From Lachnospiraceae bacterium (GTDB lineage: Bacteria; Bacillota; Clostridia; Lachnospirales; Lachnospiraceae), in NCBI GenBank assembly GCA_022797375.1, contig JAAWKM010000002.1, forward strand, positions 1 to 63,025: a stretch of DNA of 63,025 nt, given 5' to 3'. Below the pieces are notes generated by a model. That model had not been told where the DNA came from and made no database searches. It saw nothing but the letters and a program-made list of their open reading frames with translations. This document shows, piece after piece, positions 18,954 to 27,629 of this stretch. The translations under genes and the position numbers were made by a program. Numbering within the stretch: the stretch's first letter is position 1; every line of letters begins with the position of its first letter.

Positions 18954-20369
18954 TTAAAACCTGAAATATATAAATGGGTTATAAGTCCCACCAGACAAAC
19001 GGATTATACAAAATACCAGAAGCAGAACAGATAATATGTATAAGGATATCTGTATTACTGTATTTTTCCATCTGTCCTGGCCTGTGTTGTTATTATTTAA
19101 ACCATTTATATAATTTACAACTGGCTTTACTGGTGCCATTCCAATTATTCCAATAAAAAGCATTGTAATAAACCATGGTGTAAGCTGGCTTACTGCAAAA
19201 CTTATATTTTCCCTTGTATATGAAATGCCTGTAAACATCTGTCTGGTTATATAAACCCCCTGGCTTATTGTGTCTGCCCGGAACATTACAAAACCAGTAC
19301 AGACTACAAGCATTGTATAAACATATTTAATGCACTTTGGAATTTTTTGCAAAAAAACTATACATTCTTCCAGCATAGAAAACATGCCATGATACAATCC
19401 CCATATAATAAATGTCCAGTCTGCCCCATGCCACAGCCCTGTACAGAAAAATACAATAAATTTGTTAATACATGTGCGTATTTTTCCCTTTCTGTTACCA
19501 CCCAGCGGGATATACAGATACTCCTTAAACCATGCAGACAGGGAAATATGCCATCTGTGCCAGAATTCTTTTATGCTTGTAGCACCATATGGATACCTGA
19601 AATTTTCCTGGAAACAGAAGCCATACATTTTCCCAAGACCAACAGCCATATCACTGTATCCACTGAAATCATAATAAATCTGCAGCATATATGCTATTGC
19701 CCCAGTCCATGCTGATAATATATTAATTTCTGCATGACTGGCACTAAAAACTGCATCTGCTGCCTGTCCCATAGCATTTGCAATCAAAACCTTCTTTCCA
19801 AGTCCACAGATAAAACGTCTTATGCCATATGCCACATTCTTTATGTCCATATTTCTGTATTCCATAGCCTGTTCAATATCCCTGTATTTTACAATTGGTC
19901 CTGCTATTAATTGTGGAAAAAATGAAATATATAATAAAACTTTCCAGAAATTTTTCTGTACTGTTATCTTTCCAGAATACACATCAATTACATAAGACAA
20001 CGCCTGGAATGTAAAAAATGAAATACCAACGGGAAGTTTTATACCTAAATCCCTGTATTCCACACCTGGCAGTATTTTCATAAAAAACGACAGATATTTA
20101 AAAAAGAAAAGCAATGATATATTTACACTAACGCTAATAAAAAGAAAAATTTTCTTATATCTTCCGCCTGAAATTATCCTTGCAGATATATAATTAAATC
20201 CAGCACTAAATACCATAAGAAGGACATAGCCTGGCTCACCATAGGCATAGAACAAAAGGCTGGTTATGGTTAAAAGTGCATTTTTGGGACGGATTCCTGG
20301 CATTATACAATACAGTATAAAAACCACAGGAAAGAAAACACACACAAACCCAAGTGAACTGAATACCAT
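18954..20369 (-). CDS. MBOAT O-acyltransferase (AlgI/DltB-like)
   Basis: This 471-residue polytopic membrane protein has about ten hydrophobic segments. The MBOAT signature is clear: WHRWHISLSAWFKEYLYIPL followed by GLWHGADWTFIIWG, containing the catalytic His near residue 313. It would move acyl groups from the cytoplasm across the membrane to the AlgJ-like enzyme. Such pairs O-acetylate alginate, cellulose, teichoic acids or capsule. Finding one beside wall-binding and transglutaminase-like proteins on a mobile element is unusual. AGAAAGG-type ribosome binding precedes the ATG. Confidence 0.9.
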   Translation of the reverse strand: MVFSSLGFVCVFFPVVFILYCIMPGIRPKNALLTITSLLFYAYGEPGYVLLMVFSAGFNYISARIISGGRYKKIFLFISVSVNISLLFFFKYLSFFMKILPGVEYRDLGIKLPVGISFFTFQALSYVIDVYSGKITVQKNFWKVLLYISFFPQLIAGPIVKYRDIEQAMEYRNMDIKNVAYGIRRFICGLGKKVLIANAMGQAADAVFSASHAEINILSAWTGAIAYMLQIYYDFSGYSDMAVGLGKMYGFCFQENFRYPYGATSIKEFWHRWHISLSAWFKEYLYIPLGGNRKGKIRTCINKFIVFFCTGLWHGADWTFIIWGLYHGMFSMLEECIVFLQKIPKCIKYVYTMLVVCTGFVMFRADTISQGVYITRQMFTGISYTRENISFAVSQLTPWFITMLFIGIIGMAPVKPVVNYINGLNNNNTGQDRWKNTVIQISLYILSVLLLVFCIIRLSGGTYNPFIYFRF

Positions 20370-20389
20370 CTTTACCCTGCCTTTCTTTT

Positions 20390-21757
20390 TTAATATTTAT
20401 TATATGCTACAATCTTTTTTATCTTGTGTGCTGCTGGATATCTGTTTTTGGCATAAACCCCTTTCATCCACCTGGCATAATGTGCTTCCGGGTCATAATA
20501 TCTGCTGTTAATTTTTACCCATGCATGGCGTGTATAGCCATCCGCCGCCCTGTCCCTTGAACCATGCACCCTGCCACATATAATATATGGTTTATAGCCA
20601 GCTTCTGATGCAAGGGCAGCAAATGCACAGGCATAACTGTAACAATTCCCTGTATGGGTTGACAACATATCATATGCTGTCCTTACTTGCCAGCCAGGCG
20701 AACTTAAATCCGGGTACTTGCTTGCATAACGGAACTTTCCTCCAGTTATATAATCCCAGCAGGCTTTAAGCTTCTCTTTTTTAGACATTTTCTTGTTTGT
20801 AAGGGAATTAATTTTCCTGATAAGAATTATTTTAAGCTTTGAATTAACATTACTTTTTGCTTCCCCTGTCCCAGTAAATGTAATACCCTGGTATTTTGTA
20901 TCCGTTTTTACTATTCCTTTTTTATTTGCATAATAAAGCTTGTTCTTTTTTATCTGCCAGCCTCCAGCTGCTTTTCCATCTGGTCCTGCACAATAAACTT
21001 TGTCTCCTGCTGTAACTATAGTTATACTGTCTGATTTTGCAAGTTTCCCATTACTATGGAATATGTAATAACAATTTTTAATTTTACATAATCCAGTTGC
21101 CATATAGTTACATCCAGGCAAAAAATAGTATTTACATCCATCAATTTTTTTCCAGCCTGTTACTAAACAGCCATCTTCCCCACAGTAATAAGTCCTGTCA
21201 TCAGTTCCAGCCCAGCCAGAAACACACAAAGTCCCGGTTTCATCAAAAAAATAAACTTTACCATCTATCTCCTGCCGTCCCTGGAGCATAACACCTGTTT
21301 CAAATGAAAAATAATATTTCATTTCATCAAATTCCTGCCAGCCTGTAGCCATCTCTCCTGTTTCTGGCAAAAAATAGTACTTTTTACTTTCTATTTCCTG
21401 CCAGCCTGTAACCATCTCCCCTGTTTCTGGCAAAAAATAATACTTTTTACCTTCTATCTCCTGCCAGCCTGTAGCCATCTCCCCTGTTTCTGGCAAAAAA
21501 TAATACTTTTTACCTTCTATCTCCTGCCAGCCTGTAACCATCTCCCCTGTTTCTGGCAAAAAATAATACTTTTTACCTTCTATCTCCTGCCAGCCTGCTG
21601 GCACATCTGATGGAATATCTGCTGCAACATTTTCTATAACAGGATATGTATAATCTGTAATATATGGAAATCCCTCTTTTTCTCCTGCTTTAGCAGCAGT
21701 ACCTGAAATTATTGTTGCTATGGCACACAGCACATATCTGGTTAATTTTTTATTCAT
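20390..21757 (-). CDS. Secreted cell-wall-binding repeat protein with transglutaminase-like domain
   Basis: The 455-residue protein starts with a signal peptide (MNKKLTRYVLCAIATIISG). About ten choline/glucan-binding-type repeats (GWQEIEGKKYYFLPETGEM) follow in residues 55-290. The C-terminal domain is transglutaminase-like, with Cys (TGNCYSYA), His (TRHAWVKI) and Asp (YYDPEAHY) in the papain-like order. It is presumably exported, bound to the wall by the repeats, and acts as a protease or transpeptidase. The first four repeats are nearly identical in DNA. AAAGGGGG supports the start. Confidence 0.85.
   Translation of the reverse strand: MNKKLTRYVLCAIATIISGTAAKAGEKEGFPYITDYTYPVIENVAADIPSDVPAGWQEIEGKKYYFLPETGEMVTGWQEIEGKKYYFLPETGEMATGWQEIEGKKYYFLPETGEMVTGWQEIESKKYYFLPETGEMATGWQEFDEMKYYFSFETGVMLQGRQEIDGKVYFFDETGTLCVSGWAGTDDRTYYCGEDGCLVTGWKKIDGCKYYFLPGCNYMATGLCKIKNCYYIFHSNGKLAKSDSITIVTAGDKVYCAGPDGKAAGGWQIKKNKLYYANKKGIVKTDTKYQGITFTGTGEAKSNVNSKLKIILIRKINSLTNKKMSKKEKLKACWDYITGGKFRYASKYPDLSSPGWQVRTAYDMLSTHTGNCYSYACAFAALASEAGYKPYIICGRVHGSRDRAADGYTRHAWVKINSRYYDPEAHYARWMKGVYAKNRYPAAHKIKKIVAYNKY
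21344..21595 (-). repeat. Four near-identical 63-bp tandem repeats
   Basis: Residues 55-138 of the wall-binding protein are four 21-residue units that differ only at V/A and G/S positions and are almost identical in DNA. Such identity implies recent duplication and makes copy number prone to change by slippage. Confidence 0.8.
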
Positions 21758-21770
21758 CTTTCTGCCCCCT

Positions 21771-22340
21771 TTAAAATCCTGTCATAAAATATTGTGTATC
21801 TTTATAATTGTTATAAACTTTTTTTAATCTGTTCCTTTTTTTCAGAAAATACTTTCCAGAAGAATTTCCTGCATATTTATCCATATTTGTATCACATATA
21901 TACCATTTTGAATTTATTTTTACTTCTGTCCATGAATGGTTTTGTAACTCTCCTGAAAAACCATTAGTTTTTCCGACGCCTATACGTACTTTATAACCTG
22001 TTGCTTTTTCTGCAAGAAACGCATATGCAGCAGCAAAGTGGTAACAGCTTCCTTTTTTTTCTGAATACATTTCCAAGGCATAGTCACCTGCCCAGCCATT
22101 ATAGGTTTCAAAACCAGTAACACGTTTATAACCATAATTATTCTCTACATATTTGAATAGCTTTTTTAATTTCTTTTTTCCACTGTCTGATGGTTTTGTA
22201 TTTCTTTTAACAATTTTTTTTGCCTGGGACGTTAAATTTGTTCCTGCAGAAACTGCCATACATCCATGCCCTGGTATAACACACGTAGTTATAGCAAAAA
22301 CCAATAGCAACAGTGTAAATTTTATTATATTCTTTAACAT
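21771..22340 (-). CDS. Secreted transglutaminase-like protein (189 aa)
   Basis: A hydrophobic signal sequence precedes a transglutaminase-like fold with Cys (KKGSCYHFA), His (QNHSWTEVKI) and Asp (WYICDTNMD) in order. It lacks the wall-binding repeats of its neighbour, so it may act on the same substrate in free form. It is separated from the gene at 20390-21757 by 13 bp. AAAGGAG supports the start. Confidence 0.75.
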   Translation of the reverse strand: MLKNIIKFTLLLLVFAITTCVIPGHGCMAVSAGTNLTSQAKKIVKRNTKPSDSGKKKLKKLFKYVENNYGYKRVTGFETYNGWAGDYALEMYSEKKGSCYHFAAAYAFLAEKATGYKVRIGVGKTNGFSGELQNHSWTEVKINSKWYICDTNMDKYAGNSSGKYFLKKRNRLKKVYNNYKDTQYFMTGF

Positions 22341-22376
22341 ATAATTTTTCTCCTTTTCTTCACCACAAGCTTGTTT

Positions 22377-23087
22377 TTATTCTACATCCATAAAAATTTC
22401 TTTTCCCTTGTCTGGCTTAAATGTATAAACTGTAAAACCATCATAAGACAACACACCGTCTTTTCCATTTCCATAACAGCTTGCACAATATCTGGATTTA
22501 TCCGGGTTTCCTATTATTTTTTTCAAACCCGCAAATGGTTTTTCATATTTTGCTGCTTTACGTATTTTAGATGTCTTTTTTATATTATATTTCCCATCTG
22601 CATTAAAACAGTAAAATTTCTTTTTAATTACTATAATTCCTTTTGCCATCTCCATATTTTCATAGAAATAATATTTGTGGTCTTTTGTCCAGCCATTTAT
22701 TGCAGTCCCATCTGGCATTACATAGTATTTCTTAAACCCATTAGCAGTTTTTACGCTAGTAACTTTCTTAGATGCTGGCTGTATAAGCTGCCCTTTATTA
22801 TTAAAAATATAATATTTTCCTTCCATTTTATATTTTGAAACAGCAGCATTGCCATTTTTCTTAAAATAATATGTATTGCCATCTAAAATTACCCATCTGT
22901 TTGTAACTCTCTCCTCATTCTCATAATAATGATAATGTCCGTCTTCATACATAAGCCCATCCAGAACCATGTCTGTATTTTCTGATGGCATATTTTTCCC
23001 ATCTGCATATGAAACAACAGAAAATACCACTGGCCCTGCTGCCAGGATAAACAGACATAAAACAGCAGTTACAATTTTTTTAAACAT
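22377..23087 (-). CDS. Secreted cell-wall-binding repeat protein (236 aa)
   Basis: The signal peptide (IVTAVLCLFILAAGPVVF) is followed by degenerate wall-binding repeats (VILDGNTYYFKKNGNA, KMEGKYYIFNNKGQL, WTKDHKYYFYENMEM). A short C-terminal domain with CASCYGNG and DGFTVYTF has no enzyme motif that I recognise. It is the first gene of the surface operon, 145 bp downstream of the palindromic promoter. AGGAGGG sets the ATG at 23087, not the upstream ATG. Confidence 0.75.
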   Translation of the reverse strand: MFKKIVTAVLCLFILAAGPVVFSVVSYADGKNMPSENTDMVLDGLMYEDGHYHYYENEERVTNRWVILDGNTYYFKKNGNAAVSKYKMEGKYYIFNNKGQLIQPASKKVTSVKTANGFKKYYVMPDGTAINGWTKDHKYYFYENMEMAKGIIVIKKKFYCFNADGKYNIKKTSKIRKAAKYEKPFAGLKKIIGNPDKSRYCASCYGNGKDGVLSYDGFTVYTFKPDKGKEIFMDVE

Positions 23088-23232
23088 CTCAGTCCCTCCT
23101 AAATCCAATATACTATTACAGGAACACCAGTTTCTGCTTCTGTATATACCCATGATACAAAACTTATTGGCAGGTCCACACAGCCATGGCATCCAGTCTT
23201 TTAATATACTGGTATTATCTTTTACACCTATT

Positions 23233-23276
23233 AATTATACAATATTGTTGATTTTTGTCAACAATATTGTATAATT
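23233..23276. promoter_or_regulatory. Perfect 19-bp palindrome with built-in promoters for the surface operon
   Basis: Two 19-bp arms (23233-23251, 23258-23276) match perfectly across 6 bp. On the minus strand they contain TTGACA (23261-23256), a 16-bp spacer and TATAAT (23239-23234), a near-consensus promoter for the six-gene surface operon. By symmetry a weaker plus-strand promoter (TTGATT, TATAAT) is present. The centre, GTTGATTTTTGTCAAC, is a GTTGA-N6-TCAAC box like those at both XRE loci. Confidence 0.75.
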
Positions 23277-23405
23277 TATCCAAAATAAAACAGTGGCTGC
23301 TTATTACAGCTATTTATATATAATGTTCCATATAGCCAGCTTCACAACAACAGAAAATGCAAAAAAATATATTAATGAACCCAGAAAATTTATTTTCAAT
23401 TTTAT

Positions 23406-23477
23406 TGTCTAAAAATATTGACTAATAAACAGACACATCTTATAATAGTCTATAAATAAGTACATTATTTTTAGACA
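23406..23477 (+). promoter_or_regulatory. Promoter of the PLD-ATPase gene flanked by an inverted repeat
   Basis: TTGACT (23418-23423), a 17-bp spacer and TATAAT (23441-23446) form a strong promoter. It is bracketed by a perfect 12-bp inverted repeat, TGTCTAAAAATA (23406-23417) and TATTTTTAGACA (23466-23477). The layout suggests repression by a looping or dimeric factor. Confidence 0.65.
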
Positions 23478-23504
23478 TGTATTAAAAATGGGGGGGATTA
23501 AATT

Positions 23505-25583
23505 ATGGATAACCAAATAAATTTATTTAAGAAAAATATTTCTGGTAATTTAACTGTTATAGAAGGCGGCAGCACTACACCAGAAAATAATCCAACACTG
23601 TTAAAATGTTTTAAAACAGAACTTAAAGAAATTGGATTTAAGTCTGTTCCTGAACTGTTTTCAGGGTTTAATACTATTAAAGCAATAACTTTTTCATACA
23701 ATATTGGTTTTATAGACAGCATTATGAAAAATTTCAATTATGGGGAAATTATACTTGGTGCAGATTTTCTGGTATGCAAAGATAATAAATACAATGAATT
23801 TCTTTCAGAAGTGTTTACAAATATCCATGAAGCTGGCAAAGCAGTATCTTCACATAAAAAACTTGCAGAAATGGTTTCAGAGGGCAGCCTGTTTTTCTGT
23901 ACCCCTGTTTTTATACTTGACCACAGGAAAATTTACCTGCTTAAATCTGACAATGGCAGTACAAGGGTCATTACAACTTCTGCAAATATGACTGGAAGGG
24001 CATGGAACGGTGACCAGATGGAATTTTATGAATATGATGATTCACCATACTGTTATGAAGAATACAGCAAAGACTTTGAAACAGCATGGAAAAACTCTGA
24101 AGAACTGCCAATGTCTGTTATTTCATCCAAAAAGGCTGATGACCTTGTTGAAGGAAATGCTGTACTGAAAAAAATCAAGGAAACCGGGCATACTATTGTG
24201 TTACAGCAGCCGGAAGATATTGTTTCATTTGACAATATTAAATATACAATAGACCACGAAAAGATAAAAGAAGAATACAAAGTCCTTCTTAATGGCATTA
24301 ATACTAAAGATAAACATGGCATGGCTGAAATTGTTCCAAAAACTATTGAAAAAATCCAGCATAACCAGAAGAAACTTGCACAAAAGAAAGTAACAATAAA
24401 CAATGTAACAGAAAAATATCCTGTCCTTTCTTTTGATTTTGCAAATAAAGAGGCCTTTTTAAATGGCAAAATACTTGACCTTGACCCTGAAGATGATAAA
24501 ATTAAACAGGATATAGAAGAAATGCTTAGTATGTTTTCAAATTTCAGCCAGTTTGTTGGCGATACCAGAAAGCTTCAAGAAACACATTTTAAACTAATTA
24601 ATGCCATGTTCTCATCCCCGTTTAATGCTAAACTACGTTGCACAGCAAAAATAAGAGGAATCGGGACATCAAGCCTGCCCTTGTTTCTTTTAGCAGTTTC
24701 AGAAACAGCAAACTGCGGAAAAACATTTATAATCTCTGCAGCATTAAAAATGATTACGGGAAAAAACCTCCCTGTAATTAACAAAGCAGACTGTAAAAAA
24801 GAAGATGTCAGGATAATACAGGCAGGATGTAAAGGTATTCCAGTATTTATAGATGAAATGGATAATAAATACCTTGCTAATATAAAGGATATTATTAAAA
24901 ATCCAGAAAGATGTGAAGAAAACCAGATAGAAGAACAGCCAATGCTTCTGTTTGCAAGTAATAATGTAACAGACCCTGATGAAACTATCCGTAAACGCAT
25001 GGTACTTCTCAGGTTTAACAGCTCCCTGCCAAGCAGTATTGACCAGAATGCATATAAAGGGATGGGAAATGCAGTTATTAAACGCCTTGGGACTGCATTT
25101 TACCGGGAATATCTGAAAAGAATGCTGGATATTGTATCAAATGAACTGGATTATATTATCCATGACAAAAATATTCCTGACTCTTATTACCCAGATTTAA
25201 TGGCACCATCATCAGACACAATAATGGCAATTATTTCTGGTTATGGATATTCTGTACCTGGATACATGCACCATCTTTCATGGAACCATGATTATTCAGT
25301 TAATGCAGGCTTTATTGCTGAGGATGCCATTAATGAAATTAAACAGTTATACCAGCAGAACAAAAAATCATTTATTCTGTGTAAAGAAACAGTAACAATT
25401 GAACTTGGTCCTGACAGAGACAGTGAAAATAAATGCAAAGTGCGGAAAAATATATTGCCACCAGAAATGAAAGTACAAATAATACACTCACGCGATTGTA
25501 AAAAAATTGTCATGGACAGGACAGAATTAGAAGCCAGGCTTGGTTTTAAACTTACTAAAAATTCAATATTTTCAAGGAGGTAA
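23505..25583 (+). CDS. Phospholipase D-like nuclease fused to an AAA+/SF3-like ATPase
   Basis: The N-terminal 200 of 692 residues resemble a PLD-type phosphodiesterase with one HKD-like motif: HRK near residue 139 and TSANMTGRAW near 158. The spacing to the acidic residue is non-standard. After a charged linker, residues 380-600 form an ATPase: a P-loop-like SETANCGKT near 400, a Walker B FIDEMD near 447, a sensor LLFASNN and an arginine-finger-like RKRMVLLRF. PLD-ATPase combinations occur in anti-phage proteins, but I do not recognise this exact fusion. A GGGGGGG ribosome-binding site precedes the ATG. The last codons contain the AGGAGG used by the gene at 25589. Confidence 0.6.
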   Translation: MDNQINLFKKNISGNLTVIEGGSTTPENNPTLLKCFKTELKEIGFKSVPELFSGFNTIKAITFSYNIGFIDSIMKNFNYGEIILGADFLVCKDNKYNEFLSEVFTNIHEAGKAVSSHKKLAEMVSEGSLFFCTPVFILDHRKIYLLKSDNGSTRVITTSANMTGRAWNGDQMEFYEYDDSPYCYEEYSKDFETAWKNSEELPMSVISSKKADDLVEGNAVLKKIKETGHTIVLQQPEDIVSFDNIKYTIDHEKIKEEYKVLLNGINTKDKHGMAEIVPKTIEKIQHNQKKLAQKKVTINNVTEKYPVLSFDFANKEAFLNGKILDLDPEDDKIKQDIEEMLSMFSNFSQFVGDTRKLQETHFKLINAMFSSPFNAKLRCTAKIRGIGTSSLPLFLLAVSETANCGKTFIISAALKMITGKNLPVINKADCKKEDVRIIQAGCKGIPVFIDEMDNKYLANIKDIIKNPERCEENQIEEQPMLLFASNNVTDPDETIRKRMVLLRFNSSLPSSIDQNAYKGMGNAVIKRLGTAFYREYLKRMLDIVSNELDYIIHDKNIPDSYYPDLMAPSSDTIMAIISGYGYSVPGYMHHLSWNHDYSVNAGFIAEDAINEIKQLYQQNKKSFILCKETVTIELGPDRDSENKCKVRKNILPPEMKVQIIHSRDCKKIVMDRTELEARLGFKLTKNSIFSRR

Positions 25584-25588
25584 TTTAT

Positions 25589-26173
25589 CTGGATATTTAC
25601 ATTTATGCAAAAACTACTGAGAATATAAATTCCTTTAATGATATTATCAGCCTCGTCAAATCTTATGGCAGTATTACTATTAGTGTGGAAAATAAACGGA
25701 GTTTCAGGGAGTTAGATGCCATCAAAAACAAATGCCAGGGTAACGGTATTGTAATTGTTGGCAGTTTGTCTTCACTGGGTATAAATGACAATGAAATTGC
25801 CATCCAGCTTGGCTGGTTCATCAACAAACCAGTCATTCTTGTTGTTTGTAACATTCCATCAACATACGAATATGGCTTTTCACAACCCATGAATAAGGCT
25901 GTGCTTAGTGCTATACTCCAGACAGCCATTGGCCACAGCAAAAACATAGTTACAATCCCACAAGACAGAAAATCAAATGCTGGCAGGCATAAAACCAGCT
26001 TTCCCAGCAACTGGGATGATTTATATAACAAATGGACAAACAAAGAAATCTCTTCAAAAGATTTTATTAAACAGACTGGATTAAAAAAAGCTACATTTTA
26101 CAACCTGCTGACAGAATACAAAGAAATACAGCAGATAAATGCTGAATATATTAAAAAATACAGGCCAGGCTGA
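25589..26173 (+). CDS. Serine-recombinase-like protein without catalytic serine (CTG start)
   Basis: The 194-residue protein follows the small serine resolvase plan: a strand start (DIYIYAKTTENINS), VIVGSLSSLG where resolvases have VxxLSRLGR, and a C-terminal HTH preceded by the typical linker (SNWDDLYNKWTNKEISSKDF). The catalytic region YxRxS is replaced by YAKTT and the active-site arginines are not evident, so recombination is unlikely. CTG at 25589 lies eight bases after the AAGGAGG that ends the PLD-ATPase gene. It is the best start and implies translational coupling. It may serve as a DNA-binding partner of that protein. Confidence 0.55.
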   Translation: MDIYIYAKTTENINSFNDIISLVKSYGSITISVENKRSFRELDAIKNKCQGNGIVIVGSLSSLGINDNEIAIQLGWFINKPVILVVCNIPSTYEYGFSQPMNKAVLSAILQTAIGHSKNIVTIPQDRKSNAGRHKTSFPSNWDDLYNKWTNKEISSKDFIKQTGLKKATFYNLLTEYKEIQQINAEYIKKYRPG

Positions 26174-26366
26174 ATTATTCCATTTTGACAAAAGAGAAAG
26201 AAAGACATCAGTCCACCAGAAAGCTGGAAGAGAAAGGAAGAAGAGAAAATCATAGCAAGCAGAAAATGCAGCTTATACAAAATTTGCAGAAAAGGCAGAA
26301 AAATTTGAAAAAACTTTAGACAGATAAAAAGGGGGTAAGTTTCCTGTCTTATTGCAAACACAATAA

Positions 26367-26398
26367 CTGCCCTGGTAGTTTCTGGCATTACAGGGCAG
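26367..26398. terminator. Hairpin between converging genes
   Basis: CTGCCCTG pairs with CAGGGCAG over a 16-nt loop, between the plus-strand PLD module and the minus-strand XRE copy 2. No clear T tract follows on either strand, so termination is only possible. I see no gene in 26174-26447. Confidence 0.4.
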
Positions 26399-26447
26399 CT
26401 ATTATGATTTAAAAATAATTTTTACTGTATGCTCTTTTTGGCAGGTA

Positions 26448-26786
26448 TCATTCTCCCTTGTGGAACAGGTTGATACATTCATCAATAATATTTTCCACTA
26501 TCCTCACTTCTGATGCCGTCAGTTTATCCAGCTTTTCTGAAAGCAAAAGCTTATCCTTGTCTATGATATCCCCTGTCAGTAAATAATCTGTACTGACCTC
26601 CAGGGCAGCAGCAATCCTCATCAGGTTTTCTGGTCTCATTGCCCTTTTCCCTGATTCTGCATAAGAAACAAACTGGGTTGTCACACCGCTCTTTTCTGCC
26701 AGTGCTTCCTGTGTAAGCCCAAGCTTTTTACGGCAGTCCATAATTCTTTGCCCTGTTTCCTGTAAATACAATTTAACATCTAACAT
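26448..26786 (-). CDS. XRE-family repressor, copy 2
   Basis: This 112-residue protein is a close paralogue of the repressor at 8937-9275. The two share FVSYAESGKRAMRPENLM, LEVSTDYLLTGDII and the C-terminal helix. It is again divergent from a gene, here decayed. AAGGAGGG sets the ATG at 26786. It could regulate both XRE loci and the surface operon if it recognises the shared GTTGA-N6-TCAAC boxes. Confidence 0.85.
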   Translation of the reverse strand: MLDVKLYLQETGQRIMDCRKKLGLTQEALAEKSGVTTQFVSYAESGKRAMRPENLMRIAAALEVSTDYLLTGDIIDKDKLLLSEKLDKLTASEVRIVENIIDECINLFHKGE

Positions 26787-26806
26787 TCTAATTCGCCCTC
26801 CTTTTT

Positions 26807-26878
26807 GTGGAATTATATCAACACAAGACATATATTTTAATCCTATGTTGTTAATATAATTCAACATAATGTTATAAT
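26807..26878. promoter_or_regulatory. XRE operators and promoter, copy 2
   Basis: GTGGAATTATATCAAC (26807-26822) and GTTAATATAATTCAAC (26850-26865) are one-mismatch versions of the copy 1 operators at the same spacing. TATAAT follows at 26873-26878. Confidence 0.6.
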
Positions 26879-26919
26879 TTATGAAACAGCATAATTATAG
26901 ATTCCCAAAACCTGTGGGC

Positions 26920-27520
26920 ATGCAGCATTTCTTTGATGGCTCTCTGCCTGGTATTGTAACCAAAGAACCTGCTTATTTTTGCAAAAATCATAGCCATGGT
27001 GCACATGATATGCTTTTTTTAATTAACCAAGAGGAGGATAAACAATAATGAACAAAGAAACTTCTAACAAACATATCACATACACACAGGAAACTGGCAT
27101 GCTGCTGGCAAATATTTGATGGCCAATTGTCAGAAGGCAGCCACTGGAACACCATAAAGCTATGAAATTTGCAGAATTATTTCTTTATACAGATACCTGT
27201 TACAGCTTTGGCATATATATTGCCTGCAAAAACAATTGTGAAGGCTGCTATATTGCAGCTCAAATAGTATCTGCATTGTATAAAAGACAATACCAATACA
27301 ATATCATAGGACAGAAATTTAATTATGACTTGGCCAGTGGTGATGAATATGGCAGCTTTGCAATCAGGACAAGTAAAAACAGCAGATATTTCAATACCTT
27401 GATGAATCAGAAAACAGGTTAATTCTTCCGGCATTTGGATATGTAGATATAACAGGGCTTCTGTTGGATATTGATAACATCCAGACTATAAAGCAGGCAG
27501 AAAAAATTGCAGTGAGGTAA
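26920..27520 (+). pseudogene. Decayed second copy of the XRE-controlled gene, with leader ORF
   Basis: A leader ORF (26920-27048, MQHFFDGSLPGIVTKE, later HGAHDMLF) matches the region upstream of the copy 1 gene and ends in TAATG, overlapping the next ATG. The following frame reads MNKETSNKHITYTQETG then jumps to LLANI and stops. Relative to copy 1 it has lost about 60 codons and has frameshifts before KFAELFLYTDTC and after LMNQKTG. The last part (FGYVDITGLLLDIDNIQT) again matches copy 1. Confidence 0.75.
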
Positions 27521-27629
27521 TCTATGTATAAGACGAAGCAAATAATATATCTGCTGCCATTATTATATTTTATGAATAGACTGGATGGTAAATGGCAATA
27601 ATCTGACTAAAAAGCAGAAATCACACCAG

